Source: Parapedobacter defluvii
GTDB taxonomy: Bacteria; Bacteroidota; Bacteroidia; Sphingobacteriales; Sphingobacteriaceae
Length of the DNA: 64,000 bases
Assembly (NCBI RefSeq): GCF_014642075.1
Contig: NZ_BMIK01000018.1
Coordinates: 1 to 64,000, forward strand
Direction: 5' to 3'
This document shows positions 25,126 through 34,486 of this stretch, piece by piece. The position numbers and the translations under genes were made by a program. A model generated the notes under the pieces. That model was not told the DNA's origin. It saw only the letters and a list, made by a program, of their open reading frames with translations, and searched no databases. Every line of letters begins with the position of its first letter. The first letter of the stretch is position 1.

Positions 25126-27177
25126 ATGGTTCGCTTGTCCGCCATACTCACAGGCATGTTATTCATGACCTTTACGCTGAAAGCGCAAGAAGATGTCCAT
25201 CCTAAGAGTACAGATTCGTTAAACTACGGAATGCTTGATGAAGTCGTCGTAACGGGCCAATTTGGTCCTAGGTCGGTCAAAAACTCAGTTTACCGCGTAC
25301 GAACCATTTCTCAACAGCAGATCCAGTTACGAGCTTCCACCACGGTAGAAAATATCCTGAACACACAACTGGGTATCCGGTTTACAAACGATATGGCGCT
25401 CGCGGAAACAGATATCAAATTGATGAATATGAGCGGCCAGAATATCAAAGTTCTGGTAGATGGTATTCCGATGCTCGACCGCGGCAGTATCCGCCAAAGC
25501 CTCAGCCAAATTGATGTTAACACCATTGAACGCATCGAGATTGTGGAAGGCCCAATGTCTGTGACTTATGGCAGTGACGCACTGGCGGGTGTTATCAATA
25601 TTATCACCAAATCGGGTGGTCAGCAGAATCTACAAGTATCTGCGAGAATACAGGAAGAAACAGCAGGAGATGAGTACAGTTTCATGCAAAAGAGGGGAAC
25701 GCATAACGGAAATGCTGCGATCACCTGGCAAAACCAGCATTGGCGCGCAACAGCGAGCGGCACGCAGAATAATTTCGGTGGTTTCCAAGGAACCGGAGAA
25801 GGCCGTGCCAAAGAATGGGCACCAAAAGATCAGCTGTTGTTGTCTGGTGCGCTGGGATATCGAAACACCAAAGCCGGCACAAATTACCGGCTTAGCTATC
25901 TTGACGAAGACATTGCTAAACGAGGCCCGTTGAATACTTCAAACTATAAGGCGCTTGATCAAAATTATATCACCAAACGATATAACCACAGCCTGCAATC
26001 GGATTGGCAGTTTTCAGATCAACTGAATCTATCTGCATCAGCATCCTACCAAGACTATAGGCGTCGAACCCGATCTATCCTCCGCGATTTCCGCAACGGA
26101 ACATCCGAATTAGCCGATGGAGCGGGGCAACAGGATCTTGTCAAATTCAATTCCGTATTTTTCAGAGGCACCGTTCAGTATCAGTTTTCGGATAAATTGC
26201 AATTTCAACCCGGTATCGAAATTAACAGTCAACAGGGTAATGGACAACGCATCTCAGGCGAGCCGCGTATTTCCGATTATGCATTCTTCGTTTCGTCAGA
26301 ATGGAATCCGTTGTTATGGCTGCATTTACGGCCGGGGTTGCGGTTCACTAAAAATTCAGTATATAACGCCCCTCCGGTAATTCCTTCATTGAATGCAAAG
26401 ATCAACTTCAGTAATAACTGGGCTATACGTGCGGCTTATGCACGCGGTTTCCGGGCACCTGCACTACGCGAATTATATTTCACATTCTTTGATTCGAATC
26501 ATTCCATCGAAGGCAATACAGACCTAAAGGCTGAATACTCACACAGCTTTAACGCCTATCTATCATGGGAACCACTTACTGGCCATAGCATCTTGGTCAA
26601 CAGTACACTAGGCGGTTTTTTTAACCGTTTTGAAAACCTAATTACCATTTCGGGGAAACCGGATGACCCTTCGATCAATACCTACGCCAATATTGATCAT
26701 TTTAAAACTGCCGGCATCACATGGGAAAATAAGTTGGTTTGGAAAGACCTGGATGCTACTTTCGGTTTCTCTTACATATCGCGGGAAGATGATCTATCCA
26801 ATACGTTGAGTGACGTACCATCCCTTGTATGGCAACCAGAGGTAAATGCAAATATCTTCTATCAGATTCCAAAATGGGGTTTAGGCATTAACGCGTTTTA
26901 TAAACTAAACGGAAAGCTATACGACTATATCATTGACGGAAACAATCAATTATTCAAGGCCGCAACGGAGGCCTACCATACGATGGACTTAAGCGTCAAC
27001 AAGGTATTAATTAAACACTTGACGTTGGTGGGTGGAGTACGAAACCTCTTCGACGTGACACGCATACGAAATACGTCCCCCGGAACCGGTGATGCACATG
27101 GCGGAGCTCCCGGTGCAACAGCTATCAGTTACGGACGTTCTTTCTTCCTGGGCATCAACGTACAATGGTCCAAATAA
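25126..27177 (+). CDS. hmuR: TonB-dependent heme receptor (HmuR-like)
   Basis: An outer-membrane receptor that takes up heme with TonB energy. 683 residues. A signal peptide ending LKAQ is followed by a plug domain (MLDEVVVTGQFGP, and IKVLVDGIPMLDRGSIRQSL around residue 105, then GPMSVTYGSDALAGVINIIT). A 22-strand barrel follows, with the landmark FRAPALRELYF and the final residues FFLGINVQWSK. The next gene encodes HmuY, and hmuTUV and hemS follow, which argues for heme rather than siderophore as substrate. The stop overlaps the region just before hmuY. Confidence 0.85.
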   Translation: MVRLSAILTGMLFMTFTLKAQEDVHPKSTDSLNYGMLDEVVVTGQFGPRSVKNSVYRVRTISQQQIQLRASTTVENILNTQLGIRFTNDMALAETDIKLMNMSGQNIKVLVDGIPMLDRGSIRQSLSQIDVNTIERIEIVEGPMSVTYGSDALAGVINIITKSGGQQNLQVSARIQEETAGDEYSFMQKRGTHNGNAAITWQNQHWRATASGTQNNFGGFQGTGEGRAKEWAPKDQLLLSGALGYRNTKAGTNYRLSYLDEDIAKRGPLNTSNYKALDQNYITKRYNHSLQSDWQFSDQLNLSASASYQDYRRRTRSILRDFRNGTSELADGAGQQDLVKFNSVFFRGTVQYQFSDKLQFQPGIEINSQQGNGQRISGEPRISDYAFFVSSEWNPLLWLHLRPGLRFTKNSVYNAPPVIPSLNAKINFSNNWAIRAAYARGFRAPALRELYFTFFDSNHSIEGNTDLKAEYSHSFNAYLSWEPLTGHSILVNSTLGGFFNRFENLITISGKPDDPSINTYANIDHFKTAGITWENKLVWKDLDATFGFSYISREDDLSNTLSDVPSLVWQPEVNANIFYQIPKWGLGINAFYKLNGKLYDYIIDGNNQLFKAATEAYHTMDLSVNKVLIKHLTLVGGVRNLFDVTRIRNTSPGTGDAHGGAPGATAISYGRSFFLGINVQWSK

Positions 27178-27218
27178 GTTATGTCAGCAATTTTGTATCT
27201 CAAATAAATAACAAAAAC

Positions 27219-28295
27219 ATGAAAACAAAAACACATCTTTTCAAATACCTGGCCTTTGCAATCGGTGCAGCAGTCTTTTTTACGTCATGCTCGGACGACG
27301 AGGAGACAATTCCTGACATTCCACCATCTGAAGGCACCGAACTTACGCTCAACGGTGGCGTAGGCGGAAGCGCAGCCCAAAACATCGTTTTTGTGGATCT
27401 CAGCGCAGCTAAGCAAGATTCTGCTAAGCGGGAATCGTGGGATCTTGGCTTTTATTGCGGAAACGATTTTCGGGTAATTCTGAATAGTTCGAAAGGTGCA
27501 ATTACTGCCCTAAATACACAGGAAACCGACATTAATGCGGTGACACCTGCCAAAGTAGATGTCAATGAACTCGCGCTGGGATTAAATTACGAAACGTATG
27601 AATTTATCGGATCATTTGATTTGATTGACGACACCACCGGAAACCTCAACAATACGGCAATTGATGCGATCTCGACTGGAGAGAATCCGGTGTACATCGT
27701 AAACACCGTAGGTGGTGCTACGGTTGACCCTGCAAATGTCTGGAAAGTAAAAATCAGCCAATCCACGAATGGATATTCAGTGCAGTATGCGAAATTGGAT
27801 GCAACCAACGTCCAAACCATTGAAATACAGAAAGACAGTGAATACAACTTTAAACACTTCTCGTTTACCGGGGGCATTGTCAATGTAGAACCGCCAAAAA
27901 CGGAATGGGATTTCTCCTGGGGATATACCATATATTTCACCATGTTGGGCACGGACCCCGTGCCATATAATAATTCAGATTTTATCAAACTTAACACGTT
28001 AAATGGTGTACAAGGTGCCATGGTAAAGGAAACAGACATCGCTTATGCAAGTTTCAGCGAAGCCAACATCTCTTCCATATCCTTTTCGGGCAACCAGAAT
28101 GTAATTGGTGCAAATTGGCGTACCGTTCCTTCACCGACACCAGGTGTTGAAGCCGGCACAAAAAAAGACCGCTACTATGTAATTAAAGATGTAGCCGGAA
28201 ATATTTATAAGTTGAAATTCAATAGTTTTACAGCGGAAGATGCCGGCAAGCGCGGATATCCCGAATTGGAATATCAACTGGTAAAACGTGGATAG
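27219..28295 (+). CDS. hmuY: HmuY family heme-binding lipoprotein
   Basis: An outer-membrane-anchored hemophore that passes heme to the TonB receptor. 358 residues from the ATG at 27219; an earlier in-frame ATG at 27165 overlaps hmuR and lacks a signal peptide. The signal and lipobox are visible (FAIGAAVFFTSC, Cys about residue 23). HmuY features: RESWDLGFYCGNDFRVILNS near residue 75, and a C-terminal beta block DRYYVIKDVAGNIYKLKFNS. It is longer than the Porphyromonas protein (about 215 residues), as is common for HmuY relatives in this phylum. Heme ligands cannot be assigned without alignment. Confidence 0.8.
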   Translation: MKTKTHLFKYLAFAIGAAVFFTSCSDDEETIPDIPPSEGTELTLNGGVGGSAAQNIVFVDLSAAKQDSAKRESWDLGFYCGNDFRVILNSSKGAITALNTQETDINAVTPAKVDVNELALGLNYETYEFIGSFDLIDDTTGNLNNTAIDAISTGENPVYIVNTVGGATVDPANVWKVKISQSTNGYSVQYAKLDATNVQTIEIQKDSEYNFKHFSFTGGIVNVEPPKTEWDFSWGYTIYFTMLGTDPVPYNNSDFIKLNTLNGVQGAMVKETDIAYASFSEANISSISFSGNQNVIGANWRTVPSPTPGVEAGTKKDRYYVIKDVAGNIYKLKFNSFTAEDAGKRGYPELEYQLVKRG

Positions 28296-28330
28296 TTTTC
28301 ACCGATCCGTATATATATTTATTCCATTCA

Positions 28331-28358
28331 AATGCAGCCCGGATACGGTAGCTGCATT
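28331..28358 (+). promoter_or_regulatory. Intercistronic hairpin between hmuY and hmuT
   Basis: AATGCAGC (28331-28338) and GCTGCATT (28351-28358) form an 8-bp stem in the gap after hmuY, just before the hmuT start. It may stabilise the hmuRY message or lower expression of the transporter genes. Confidence 0.45.
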
Positions 28359-28378
28359 TGATGCATATCGACACTTAC

Positions 28379-29242
28379 ATGAATACTAACGTCCTTATTG
28401 CGGGAGTCATATTTTTTGCGGTTGCCTTTATGGCCTGCAACATCTCCCATACAACGGAATCCGGTCTGTCGGATTCTACAAAAATTGTCTCCACGAATGG
28501 AACACTTTCCGAAATCCTCGTTGGCTTGGGGTTTGAAGATAACATTGTCGGGGTAGATGTAGCGAGCACTTACCCTGCCCGCCTTCAACAAAAACCCAAA
28601 ATCGGACACAACCGGGATATTTCTGCCGAAGGTGTGTTGGCATTGGATCCGGACCTGGTTGTTGGCATTTCTGATGTTGTAAAACCCCAGGTAGCCGAAC
28701 AAATCCAGGCTACTGGCACCAAATTTTTACTCTTTGAGCATGAATATTCTAAGGAAGGCGCCAAACGGCTAATCCGGACAGTAGCCGATAGCCTTGGGCA
28801 AGCGGCAAAAGGCGATTCGCTTCTTCGGGAATTGGAAGCCGATCTTGCACATGTGGATTCCCTGACTGCTAACGCACAAGGCAAGCCCAAAGTCCTGTTT
28901 ATTTACGCCCGTGGAACGGGCACTATGATGGTAGCCGGTCAACGGACACAGCTGGATGAAATAATTCAATTAGCGGGCGGGATCAATGCTGTACAGGGAT
29001 TTGAGGATTTCAAACCATTAACGTCCGAAGCAGTTATTGCCGCAAATCCGGACGTGATCTTACTGTTTGACAGCGGATTGTCCAGCTTGGGTGGCATTGA
29101 TGGACTGCTGCAGGTACAAGGCATTAGTGAGACGAATGCCGGAAAAAACAGGAAAGTGGTTGAAATGGATGGTCAATTCCTTACCGGTTTCGGCCCGCGT
29201 TTGGGCAAGGCAGTTATCGAGTTAGCAGAGAAAATACATTGA
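28379..29242 (+). CDS. hmuT: Heme ABC transporter substrate-binding protein
   Basis: A periplasmic heme-binding component. 287 residues from ATG 28379. A lipoprotein signal is visible (GVIFFAVAFMACN, Cys about residue 20). The periplasmic-binding fold landmarks are KIVSTNGTLSEILVGLGFED, IVGVDVASTYPARLQQKPKI, GHNRDISAEGVLALDPDLVV and a C-terminal FLTGFGPRLGKAVIELAEKI, as in HmuT/HutB. The upstream ATG at 28358 lies within a hairpin and is less likely. The gene overlaps hmuU by 4 bases. Confidence 0.9.
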   Translation: MNTNVLIAGVIFFAVAFMACNISHTTESGLSDSTKIVSTNGTLSEILVGLGFEDNIVGVDVASTYPARLQQKPKIGHNRDISAEGVLALDPDLVVGISDVVKPQVAEQIQATGTKFLLFEHEYSKEGAKRLIRTVADSLGQAAKGDSLLRELEADLAHVDSLTANAQGKPKVLFIYARGTGTMMVAGQRTQLDEIIQLAGGINAVQGFEDFKPLTSEAVIAANPDVILLFDSGLSSLGGIDGLLQVQGISETNAGKNRKVVEMDGQFLTGFGPRLGKAVIELAEKIH

Positions 29243-30288
29243 AAAACTACGGTCTTATACTTGTTTTACTCCTACTATTACTGTTCGGGGCATGCGTGTT
29301 ATCCGTATGCATAGGTGCTGTTAAAATAAGTGCTTCGGAACTGTGGTCCATTATTGCACACCATAGCGGATTAAGTACATCCGGCAATTTTACCCGTCAG
29401 CAGGAAGCCGTATTACTCAACATCCGTCTGCCACGTGTCCTTTTGGGAGCAGTTGTAGGTGGTGTGTTAGCCATCGCGGGCTCCGCCTTGCAAGGCTTGT
29501 TCCGTAACCCACTGGCAGAGCCCGGGCTGATTGGAATTTCCTCCGGAGCTTCCCTATTCGCCGTAATGATGATCGTTTTGGAACATCGGTACTTCAGTTT
29601 CATGACCGCTGCATTGGGTTATCACGCACTAGCTATTGCCGCTTTTATTGGTGCCTGCATTACTACATTTGCCGTATACCGCTTAGCAGTTGGCAACGGA
29701 AAGGCAGACATCACCACATTGCTGCTGGCAGGCATTGCTATTAACGCGTTGGCGGGGTCGTTCACCGGGTTGCTGACTTATATGGCTACGGATGACCAGT
29801 TGCGTAACATTACCTTTTGGACATTGGGAAGTCTAGGGGGAGCCAGCTGGCAGACTCTCACCGGTGTCCTGCCGTTTGCAACGGTTTCGCTGGTTGTGTT
29901 ACCTTTTTTTAGCAAGTCGCTGAATGCACTTGCATTGGGCGAATCACAGGCTGGACATATGGGCATCAACGTAACGGTATTAAAAAGACTGATCATCGTG
30001 ATGGCAACATTGGGGGTCGGTGCATCAGTAGCCATATCCGGTATGATTGGCTTTGTTGGCCTGGTAATTCCACATATCCTACGGATGGCATTTTCGGCAG
30101 ACCACCGGCTGGTCGTACCTGGATCCGCTTTGTTGGGAGCTTCTGTACTGGTCTTGGCCGACCTGGTTGCGCGCACCCTATTCGCTCCAGCCGAATTACC
30201 GATTGGCATACTGACCGCCATTATAGGGGCCCCGGTATTTATTTACATCATCTTAATCGAACGAAGAAAACGTGGAGGTATTTATTGA
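29239..30288 (+). CDS. hmuU: Heme ABC transporter permease (FecCD family)
   Basis: A membrane permease moving heme into the cytoplasm. 349 residues with about 9-10 hydrophobic helices. Typical FecCD landmarks: NIRLPRVLLGAVVGGVLAIA, GSALQGLFRNPLAEPGLIGI with SSGASLFAV, the coupling loop around WTLGSLGGASW, and GFVGLVIPHILRM. It begins at a TTG/ATG-like start overlapping the end of hmuT. A gap of 58 bases separates it from the ATPase gene. Confidence 0.92.
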   Translation: MKNYGLILVLLLLLLFGACVLSVCIGAVKISASELWSIIAHHSGLSTSGNFTRQQEAVLLNIRLPRVLLGAVVGGVLAIAGSALQGLFRNPLAEPGLIGISSGASLFAVMMIVLEHRYFSFMTAALGYHALAIAAFIGACITTFAVYRLAVGNGKADITTLLLAGIAINALAGSFTGLLTYMATDDQLRNITFWTLGSLGGASWQTLTGVLPFATVSLVVLPFFSKSLNALALGESQAGHMGINVTVLKRLIIVMATLGVGASVAISGMIGFVGLVIPHILRMAFSADHRLVVPGSALLGASVLVLADLVARTLFAPAELPIGILTAIIGAPVFIYIILIERRKRGGIY

Positions 30289-30346
30289 TTTAGTATCGTT
30301 AAAAATAACTAACTTTATCTCCTGCATATTCGTTATTTGAATATAA

Positions 30347-31147
30347 ATGATCGAAGTCAGAAACATACATTATGCTGTTGGTGCTGCAAAACTAGTTGAG
30401 AATATAAGTTTCGATGTGCAGCCGGGCGAAATGTTGGCTGTCATCGGTGCCAACGGGGCCGGAAAAAGTACCCTGCTCAAACTCTTGTGTAAGGAGATTT
30501 CCCCCACTAAAGGAGACATCTATATCCGTAAACGGTCCATTGAAACATACAAATTAGATGCACTCGCCAAATTTCGGGCGGTTTTGGCACAGATCAATAC
30601 GCTTTCCATTTCTTTCAAAGTGCATGAACTGGTCATGATGGGTCGATATCCGCATTTCGTCCACAAACCCACGGAAGATGACCTCCGGATCGTCAAAACC
30701 GCAATGGAAGAGACTGGCATAACCGAGTTTGCCAACCGTGACTATAACACCCTTTCGGGGGGCGAGCAGCAACGGGTTCAGCTAGCCCGTGTCATCGCCC
30801 AGATCTATGACCAGCCCAAGGGCTTGCTTTTCCTGGACGAACCTACCAATGGGCTGGACTTGCTCTATCAACAGCAGATTCTTTCCTTAGCCCGAGGCCT
30901 TGCCAACCGTGGCTATTGCGTAATCAGCATCCTGCATGACATTAATTTTGCATCGCGTTACGCAGATAAGATAATGATCTTGAAAAAGGGAAAGCGCGTC
31001 GCCTTTGGAAAACCACAGGAGGTTATTACCTGCGAAAATATCCACGAAGCATTTAACATTCAGGTACGGCTGTTTCACGACGATGAATTTAAGTGCCCAC
31101 TGGTAATTCCGTCAATGACTTTATCTGAACAGACAATAAGTAAATAA
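30347..31147 (+). CDS. hmuV: Heme ABC transporter ATP-binding protein
   Basis: The ATPase subunit for HmuTU. 266 residues. Walker A GANGAGKSTLLKLL (about residue 36), Q-loop region VLAQIN, signature LSGGEQQRVQLARVIAQ (about residue 140), Walker B LLFLDEPTNGLDL and the switch histidine in SILHDINFA. It is part of the heme operon, with hemS 7 bases downstream. Confidence 0.93.
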   Translation: MIEVRNIHYAVGAAKLVENISFDVQPGEMLAVIGANGAGKSTLLKLLCKEISPTKGDIYIRKRSIETYKLDALAKFRAVLAQINTLSISFKVHELVMMGRYPHFVHKPTEDDLRIVKTAMEETGITEFANRDYNTLSGGEQQRVQLARVIAQIYDQPKGLLFLDEPTNGLDLLYQQQILSLARGLANRGYCVISILHDINFASRYADKIMILKKGKRVAFGKPQEVITCENIHEAFNIQVRLFHDDEFKCPLVIPSMTLSEQTISK

Positions 31148-31154
31148 CATTAAC

Positions 31155-32180
31155 ATGGAAAATACAACGATATCGCTCAAGGAGCAATACCAACAATTCA
31201 AAAACGAAAATCCAAAAGTACGTATCCGCGATGCTGCTAAACAATTAGGTGTTTCTGAGGCAGATTTAGTAGCCATAGGCGATTCCAACATAAGGTTAAG
31301 ACCTGAGTTTAAAGAAATACTTAACGAGATCAGCACATTGGGGCATGTTATGGCCCTTACGCGTAATGACTATGCCGTTCATGAACGGCAAGGCACTTAT
31401 ACCAAGGCCTCTTTCAATGGTCACGTCGGTTTGGTGGCCAATCCCGATATCGATCTCCGATTGTTTATGAACGCTTGGCACTTTGGCTTTTCGGTACAAG
31501 AAGGTGACCGTCGCAGTTTCCAGTTCTTTGACAAAGATGGCAAAGCTGTGCACAAAATTTATCTTACCGAACAAAGTGATGTTCAGGCTTATGAGACACT
31601 GATTGCAACCTACAGGGCCCCCGAACAAGATGTGCCGCTGCAAACCGAAGAGATAGACAAATCCATTTCCGAAAGTCCGGACAGCGAGATTAATGTCGCC
31701 GGTTTCCAGCAGGCATGGATGGATCTAAAAGATACCCATCATTTCTTCGGCATGTTACGCGAATTTGGAGTCTCTCGACTTCAAGCTATGCGATTGGCCC
31801 CAAAAGAGTATGCCGTACAGATTTCCGTTCCTTCACTAAAGCGAATACTCGAAGGAGTATCGGAACGTGATCTGGAAATCATGGTATTTATTGGTAGCCG
31901 CGGTTGCATTCAGATTCATACCGGAAAAGCGAAGAAATTACTACAAACAGGCCCCTGGTTCAATATCCTAGATCCTGAATTCAACATGCACCTCCGCGAA
32001 GACGCTATTGAAAGTGTTTGGTTGGTTAAAAAACCAACGAAAGATGGTATTGTAACCAGTCTTGAAGCATTCGATGCTGACGGTAATATCATCGCACAAT
32101 TCTTTGGCAAACGTAAGCCAGGGATTCCAGAACGTGAAGACTGGCGTCAGGTAGTAGCAGATTATACTATAAACGTATAG
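31155..32180 (+). CDS. hmuS: Hemin-degrading factor (HemS/HmuS family)
   Basis: A cytoplasmic heme-binding or heme-degrading protein that receives heme from HmuTUV. 341 residues with the two homologous halves of the HemS/ChuS family: half one has RIRDAAKQLGVSEADLVAIG, EILNEISTLGHVMALTRND and YTKASFNGHVGLV, and half two has WMDLKDTHHFFGMLREFGVS with IMVFIGSRGCIQIHTGKAK and NMHLREDAIESVWLVKKPT. It closes the operon. A candidate small RNA and terminator follow. Confidence 0.92.
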   Translation: MENTTISLKEQYQQFKNENPKVRIRDAAKQLGVSEADLVAIGDSNIRLRPEFKEILNEISTLGHVMALTRNDYAVHERQGTYTKASFNGHVGLVANPDIDLRLFMNAWHFGFSVQEGDRRSFQFFDKDGKAVHKIYLTEQSDVQAYETLIATYRAPEQDVPLQTEEIDKSISESPDSEINVAGFQQAWMDLKDTHHFFGMLREFGVSRLQAMRLAPKEYAVQISVPSLKRILEGVSERDLEIMVFIGSRGCIQIHTGKAKKLLQTGPWFNILDPEFNMHLREDAIESVWLVKKPTKDGIVTSLEAFDADGNIIAQFFGKRKPGIPEREDWRQVVADYTINV

Positions 32181-32252
32181 AAAAAAACACATTGATAATC
32201 AACAAATTAATTCATTGATTGAATTTTATTTATAATCTTTCTAAATAATTTA

Positions 32253-32374
32253 TATCTTTGAAGCGTCAGGAAAGAAATGTGTCCTCGAATCAAAGGTCTA
32301 TATATGGTTTGTTTTATATAGTTGTTTAGTTTAGTTAGTAGAAACCCCGCTGATGTGAATCACCGGGGTTTTAT
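32253..32374 (+). ncRNA. Candidate small RNA with intrinsic terminator
   Basis: TATCTTTG at 32253-32260 matches the -7 box. About 80 bases of non-coding sequence follow. They contain an inverted repeat CTATATA/TATATAG (32298-32304 and 32315-32321) and end in a terminator hairpin AACCCCG/CGGGGTT (32343-32349 and 32364-32370) with a T-rich tail. The upstream -33 element is weak. It could be an independent sRNA or the 3' UTR and terminator of the heme operon. The terminator also faces the convergent M23 gene. Confidence 0.4.
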
Positions 32375-32389
32375 TAATGTGTTTTAGTT

Positions 32390-33751
32390 TTAAAGTATCT
32401 GCGCTGAAAAACCTTCCAAGATACGATTCTCATCTGGTTCTGACTCAAAAAGGTTCTCGATGCGAAATGCTAAGGCACCATAGATTTCCAGGCTGCTTTG
32501 CTTTTTATCATCGATCGCAGCTAGCTTCTGCTGACCTTCATTTAAAACCCGTTCAAAAGCCACTTGATATTCTTTTTTAATCGGCTCAGACGGTGGGAAC
32601 ACTTGAGCTAATGCATCTACCTGCCTACCGTTTTTCCAAAAACGGTAGCATACATGGGGTCCCGTTGCCAATCCTGTACTGCCAACATATCCAATTACCT
32701 GCCCCTGAGACACCCGCTGTCCTTTTCTCACCGCCCGTTTGCTCATATGCAGGTATTGGGTAGTATACACATTATCATGTTGAATTTTAACATAATTCCC
32801 ATTACCTCCTCCGTATTGAGACTCAATTACCACACCCGCCGCGGTTGCCACAATCGGCGTACCATGAGGTGCAGCGAAATCTGTTCCAAGATGAGCCTTC
32901 CATCGACGTTGGACCGGATGAAACCTCCGCATGGTAAAGCGGGACGATATACGGCTATACTTCAAGGGTGCCTTCAGGAATGTCCGTCGGAGGCTCTTCC
33001 CGTTTTCATCGTAATATGCGCCCGGTTGCCCATCATTCGGCTCAAAATAAAATGCACGGTATTCTTTTCCGCCGTGGCCAAATACCGCTGATTGAATTCT
33101 GCCCGGACCTATTGGATTACCTTCAACGTACTTCCGTTCGTATACCAGCTTAAACCAATCACCCCGATTGATTCGATAAAAGTTAACGGCCCATCCGTAT
33201 ATCTCTGCTAATTGAACCGCCAAATCAGGACTAGCACCATTTGCTTCCAGTGTCTCATATAAGGAACTTTGAATGGCACCTGACACTGTTTCAATTTTAG
33301 TGTCCACAGCCTTCTGAGCTTTCCGGACAGAAATACTATCCCTTAAATCATATACCACATAGTCGATTGGATTGGGTTGATATACAAAATATGCGGCTTT
33401 ACCTGTAGCATCTGTAAAAACTGTATAATCGTGTCCTGCCCCAATCTTACGTACGTCATATATTGACTTGGACTTATCTGCTAGGATTGAAATGGTTGGA
33501 AGGTCCACATGATACCGTTGGAGAATGTCTGACAAGAACTCGTTGCGCTTTACGGCGCTAGTTTCAATGGTATATCCTGTTATGGGTAAACCGTACAGTA
33601 AGCTAGCACTTACTTCGTGCTCAGCAATGTGGGGTGCCGTGGGCGATAGGTCTTCGGATTTAGTATCAAAAGACGAAAGAAAAATGAAACTGGCACCCAA
33701 TACAATCACAACCAGCACAACCAGTGCAAGTACATTCTTTTTAAAAATCAT
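32390..33751 (-). CDS. M23 family peptidoglycan endopeptidase
   Basis: A cell-wall hydrolase that cuts peptide cross-links, anchored in the inner membrane and facing the periplasm. 453 residues. An N-terminal membrane helix (VLALVVLVVIVLGASFIFL) is followed by a long linker and OapA-like region. The LytM/M23 core has AHLGTDFAAPHGTPIVATAA (the HxxxD motif), GGGNGNYVKIQHDNVYTTQY, the LHMSKRAV block and VGSTGLATGPHVCYRF (the catalytic HxH equivalent with GPHVCY). The ends of the chain extend past the core by about 70 residues. It is a single gene, convergent with the heme operon. Confidence 0.9.
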   Translation of the reverse strand: MIFKKNVLALVVLVVIVLGASFIFLSSFDTKSEDLSPTAPHIAEHEVSASLLYGLPITGYTIETSAVKRNEFLSDILQRYHVDLPTISILADKSKSIYDVRKIGAGHDYTVFTDATGKAAYFVYQPNPIDYVVYDLRDSISVRKAQKAVDTKIETVSGAIQSSLYETLEANGASPDLAVQLAEIYGWAVNFYRINRGDWFKLVYERKYVEGNPIGPGRIQSAVFGHGGKEYRAFYFEPNDGQPGAYYDENGKSLRRTFLKAPLKYSRISSRFTMRRFHPVQRRWKAHLGTDFAAPHGTPIVATAAGVVIESQYGGGNGNYVKIQHDNVYTTQYLHMSKRAVRKGQRVSQGQVIGYVGSTGLATGPHVCYRFWKNGRQVDALAQVFPPSEPIKKEYQVAFERVLNEGQQKLAAIDDKKQSSLEIYGALAFRIENLFESEPDENRILEGFSAQIL

Positions 33752-34089
33752 TTCTTACTATAGGTAGTTCGCGTACTCAAAAGTTGATCCCGTGACTAAT
33801 TTGAATTGGTTGACGGCTCGATTCCTACCGCCAGCACTTCTCATACATAATTAGTAATTGTGCAAATAAAGCAATTTATTTGAATACCTTACTTTTTTTA
33901 ACATTTTTTTACACTTCGAACCCGTCTTATAGACCGATAAAATCTTATTTGTTTAGTGTAAATTAACAGTATATATAAATTCAATAATTATTTGGTTAAT
34001 AATAAAATATAAAATTTAATTAAAGTTAGCATAGCAACTTTATACAAATCATACAACCTATTGTGAATCAACTGATAAATCTATACTTG

Positions 34090-34436
34090 CAGAAAATTAT
34101 CTTCTGGTCAGCAACTTGTTAAGTACGGGCAATTTTAGCTATTCAAAAAAGATGACGCTAATTGTCTTTTCGTAACAATCCATCACCTGCTTGTTATCCA
34201 CGGAATGGGAAGTGAACCCCTACTTCCCTACAGTTTTACTGATAGACGAAAATAGAAAAATATAGATCCTGATGAATACTTCCGCCGGTTGAATGCTCTC
34301 GGGGATACGCTTGGATGGCGGAGGAGTAATCCCCTGTCAGCTGCTGCTTCCTCTAACGGTTGGGAGTTTAAGTCAACACTAAATCGCTGCGACAAGCACA
34401 AGATAGAAACGAAAGAAAAGAAGAAATTAGGCATAA
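34090..34436 (+). ncRNA. Candidate structured RNA in a 735-base gene-free gap
   Basis: No convincing gene lies between 33752 and 34486. A promoter-like pair (TTG 34061-34063 and TATACTTG 34082-34089) precedes about 350 bases with strong hairpins: GGGAAGT/ACTTCCC near 34208-34228, and TTCCGCC/GGCGGAG near 34280-34325. The stretch ends at a strong terminator (34437-34465). I could not match it to RNase P, 6S or SRP RNA. A 68-residue minus-strand frame inside is not protein-like. It may be a non-coding RNA of unknown type. Confidence 0.3.
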
Positions 34437-34465
34437 AAAAAGCCGCCTATTGAAGGCGGCTTTTT
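34437..34465. terminator. Bidirectional terminator before rplS
   Basis: AAAAAGCCGCC and GGCGGCTTTTT arms around a 7-base loop. It serves rplS on the minus strand and any plus-strand transcript from the preceding gap. Confidence 0.85.
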
Positions 34466-34486
34466 ATCGTAAGCTAAAGAGGATTA

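Noticed and set aside
34228-34434. A 68-residue minus-strand frame
   Set aside because: Composition and lack of hydrophobic or domain pattern look random, it lies over strong hairpins, and it ends at a terminator.
33770-34465. RNase P, 6S or SRP RNA
   Set aside because: None of the conserved landmarks of RNase P or SRP RNA appear, and no long continuous 6S-type hairpin is seen. It is left as an unknown candidate RNA.
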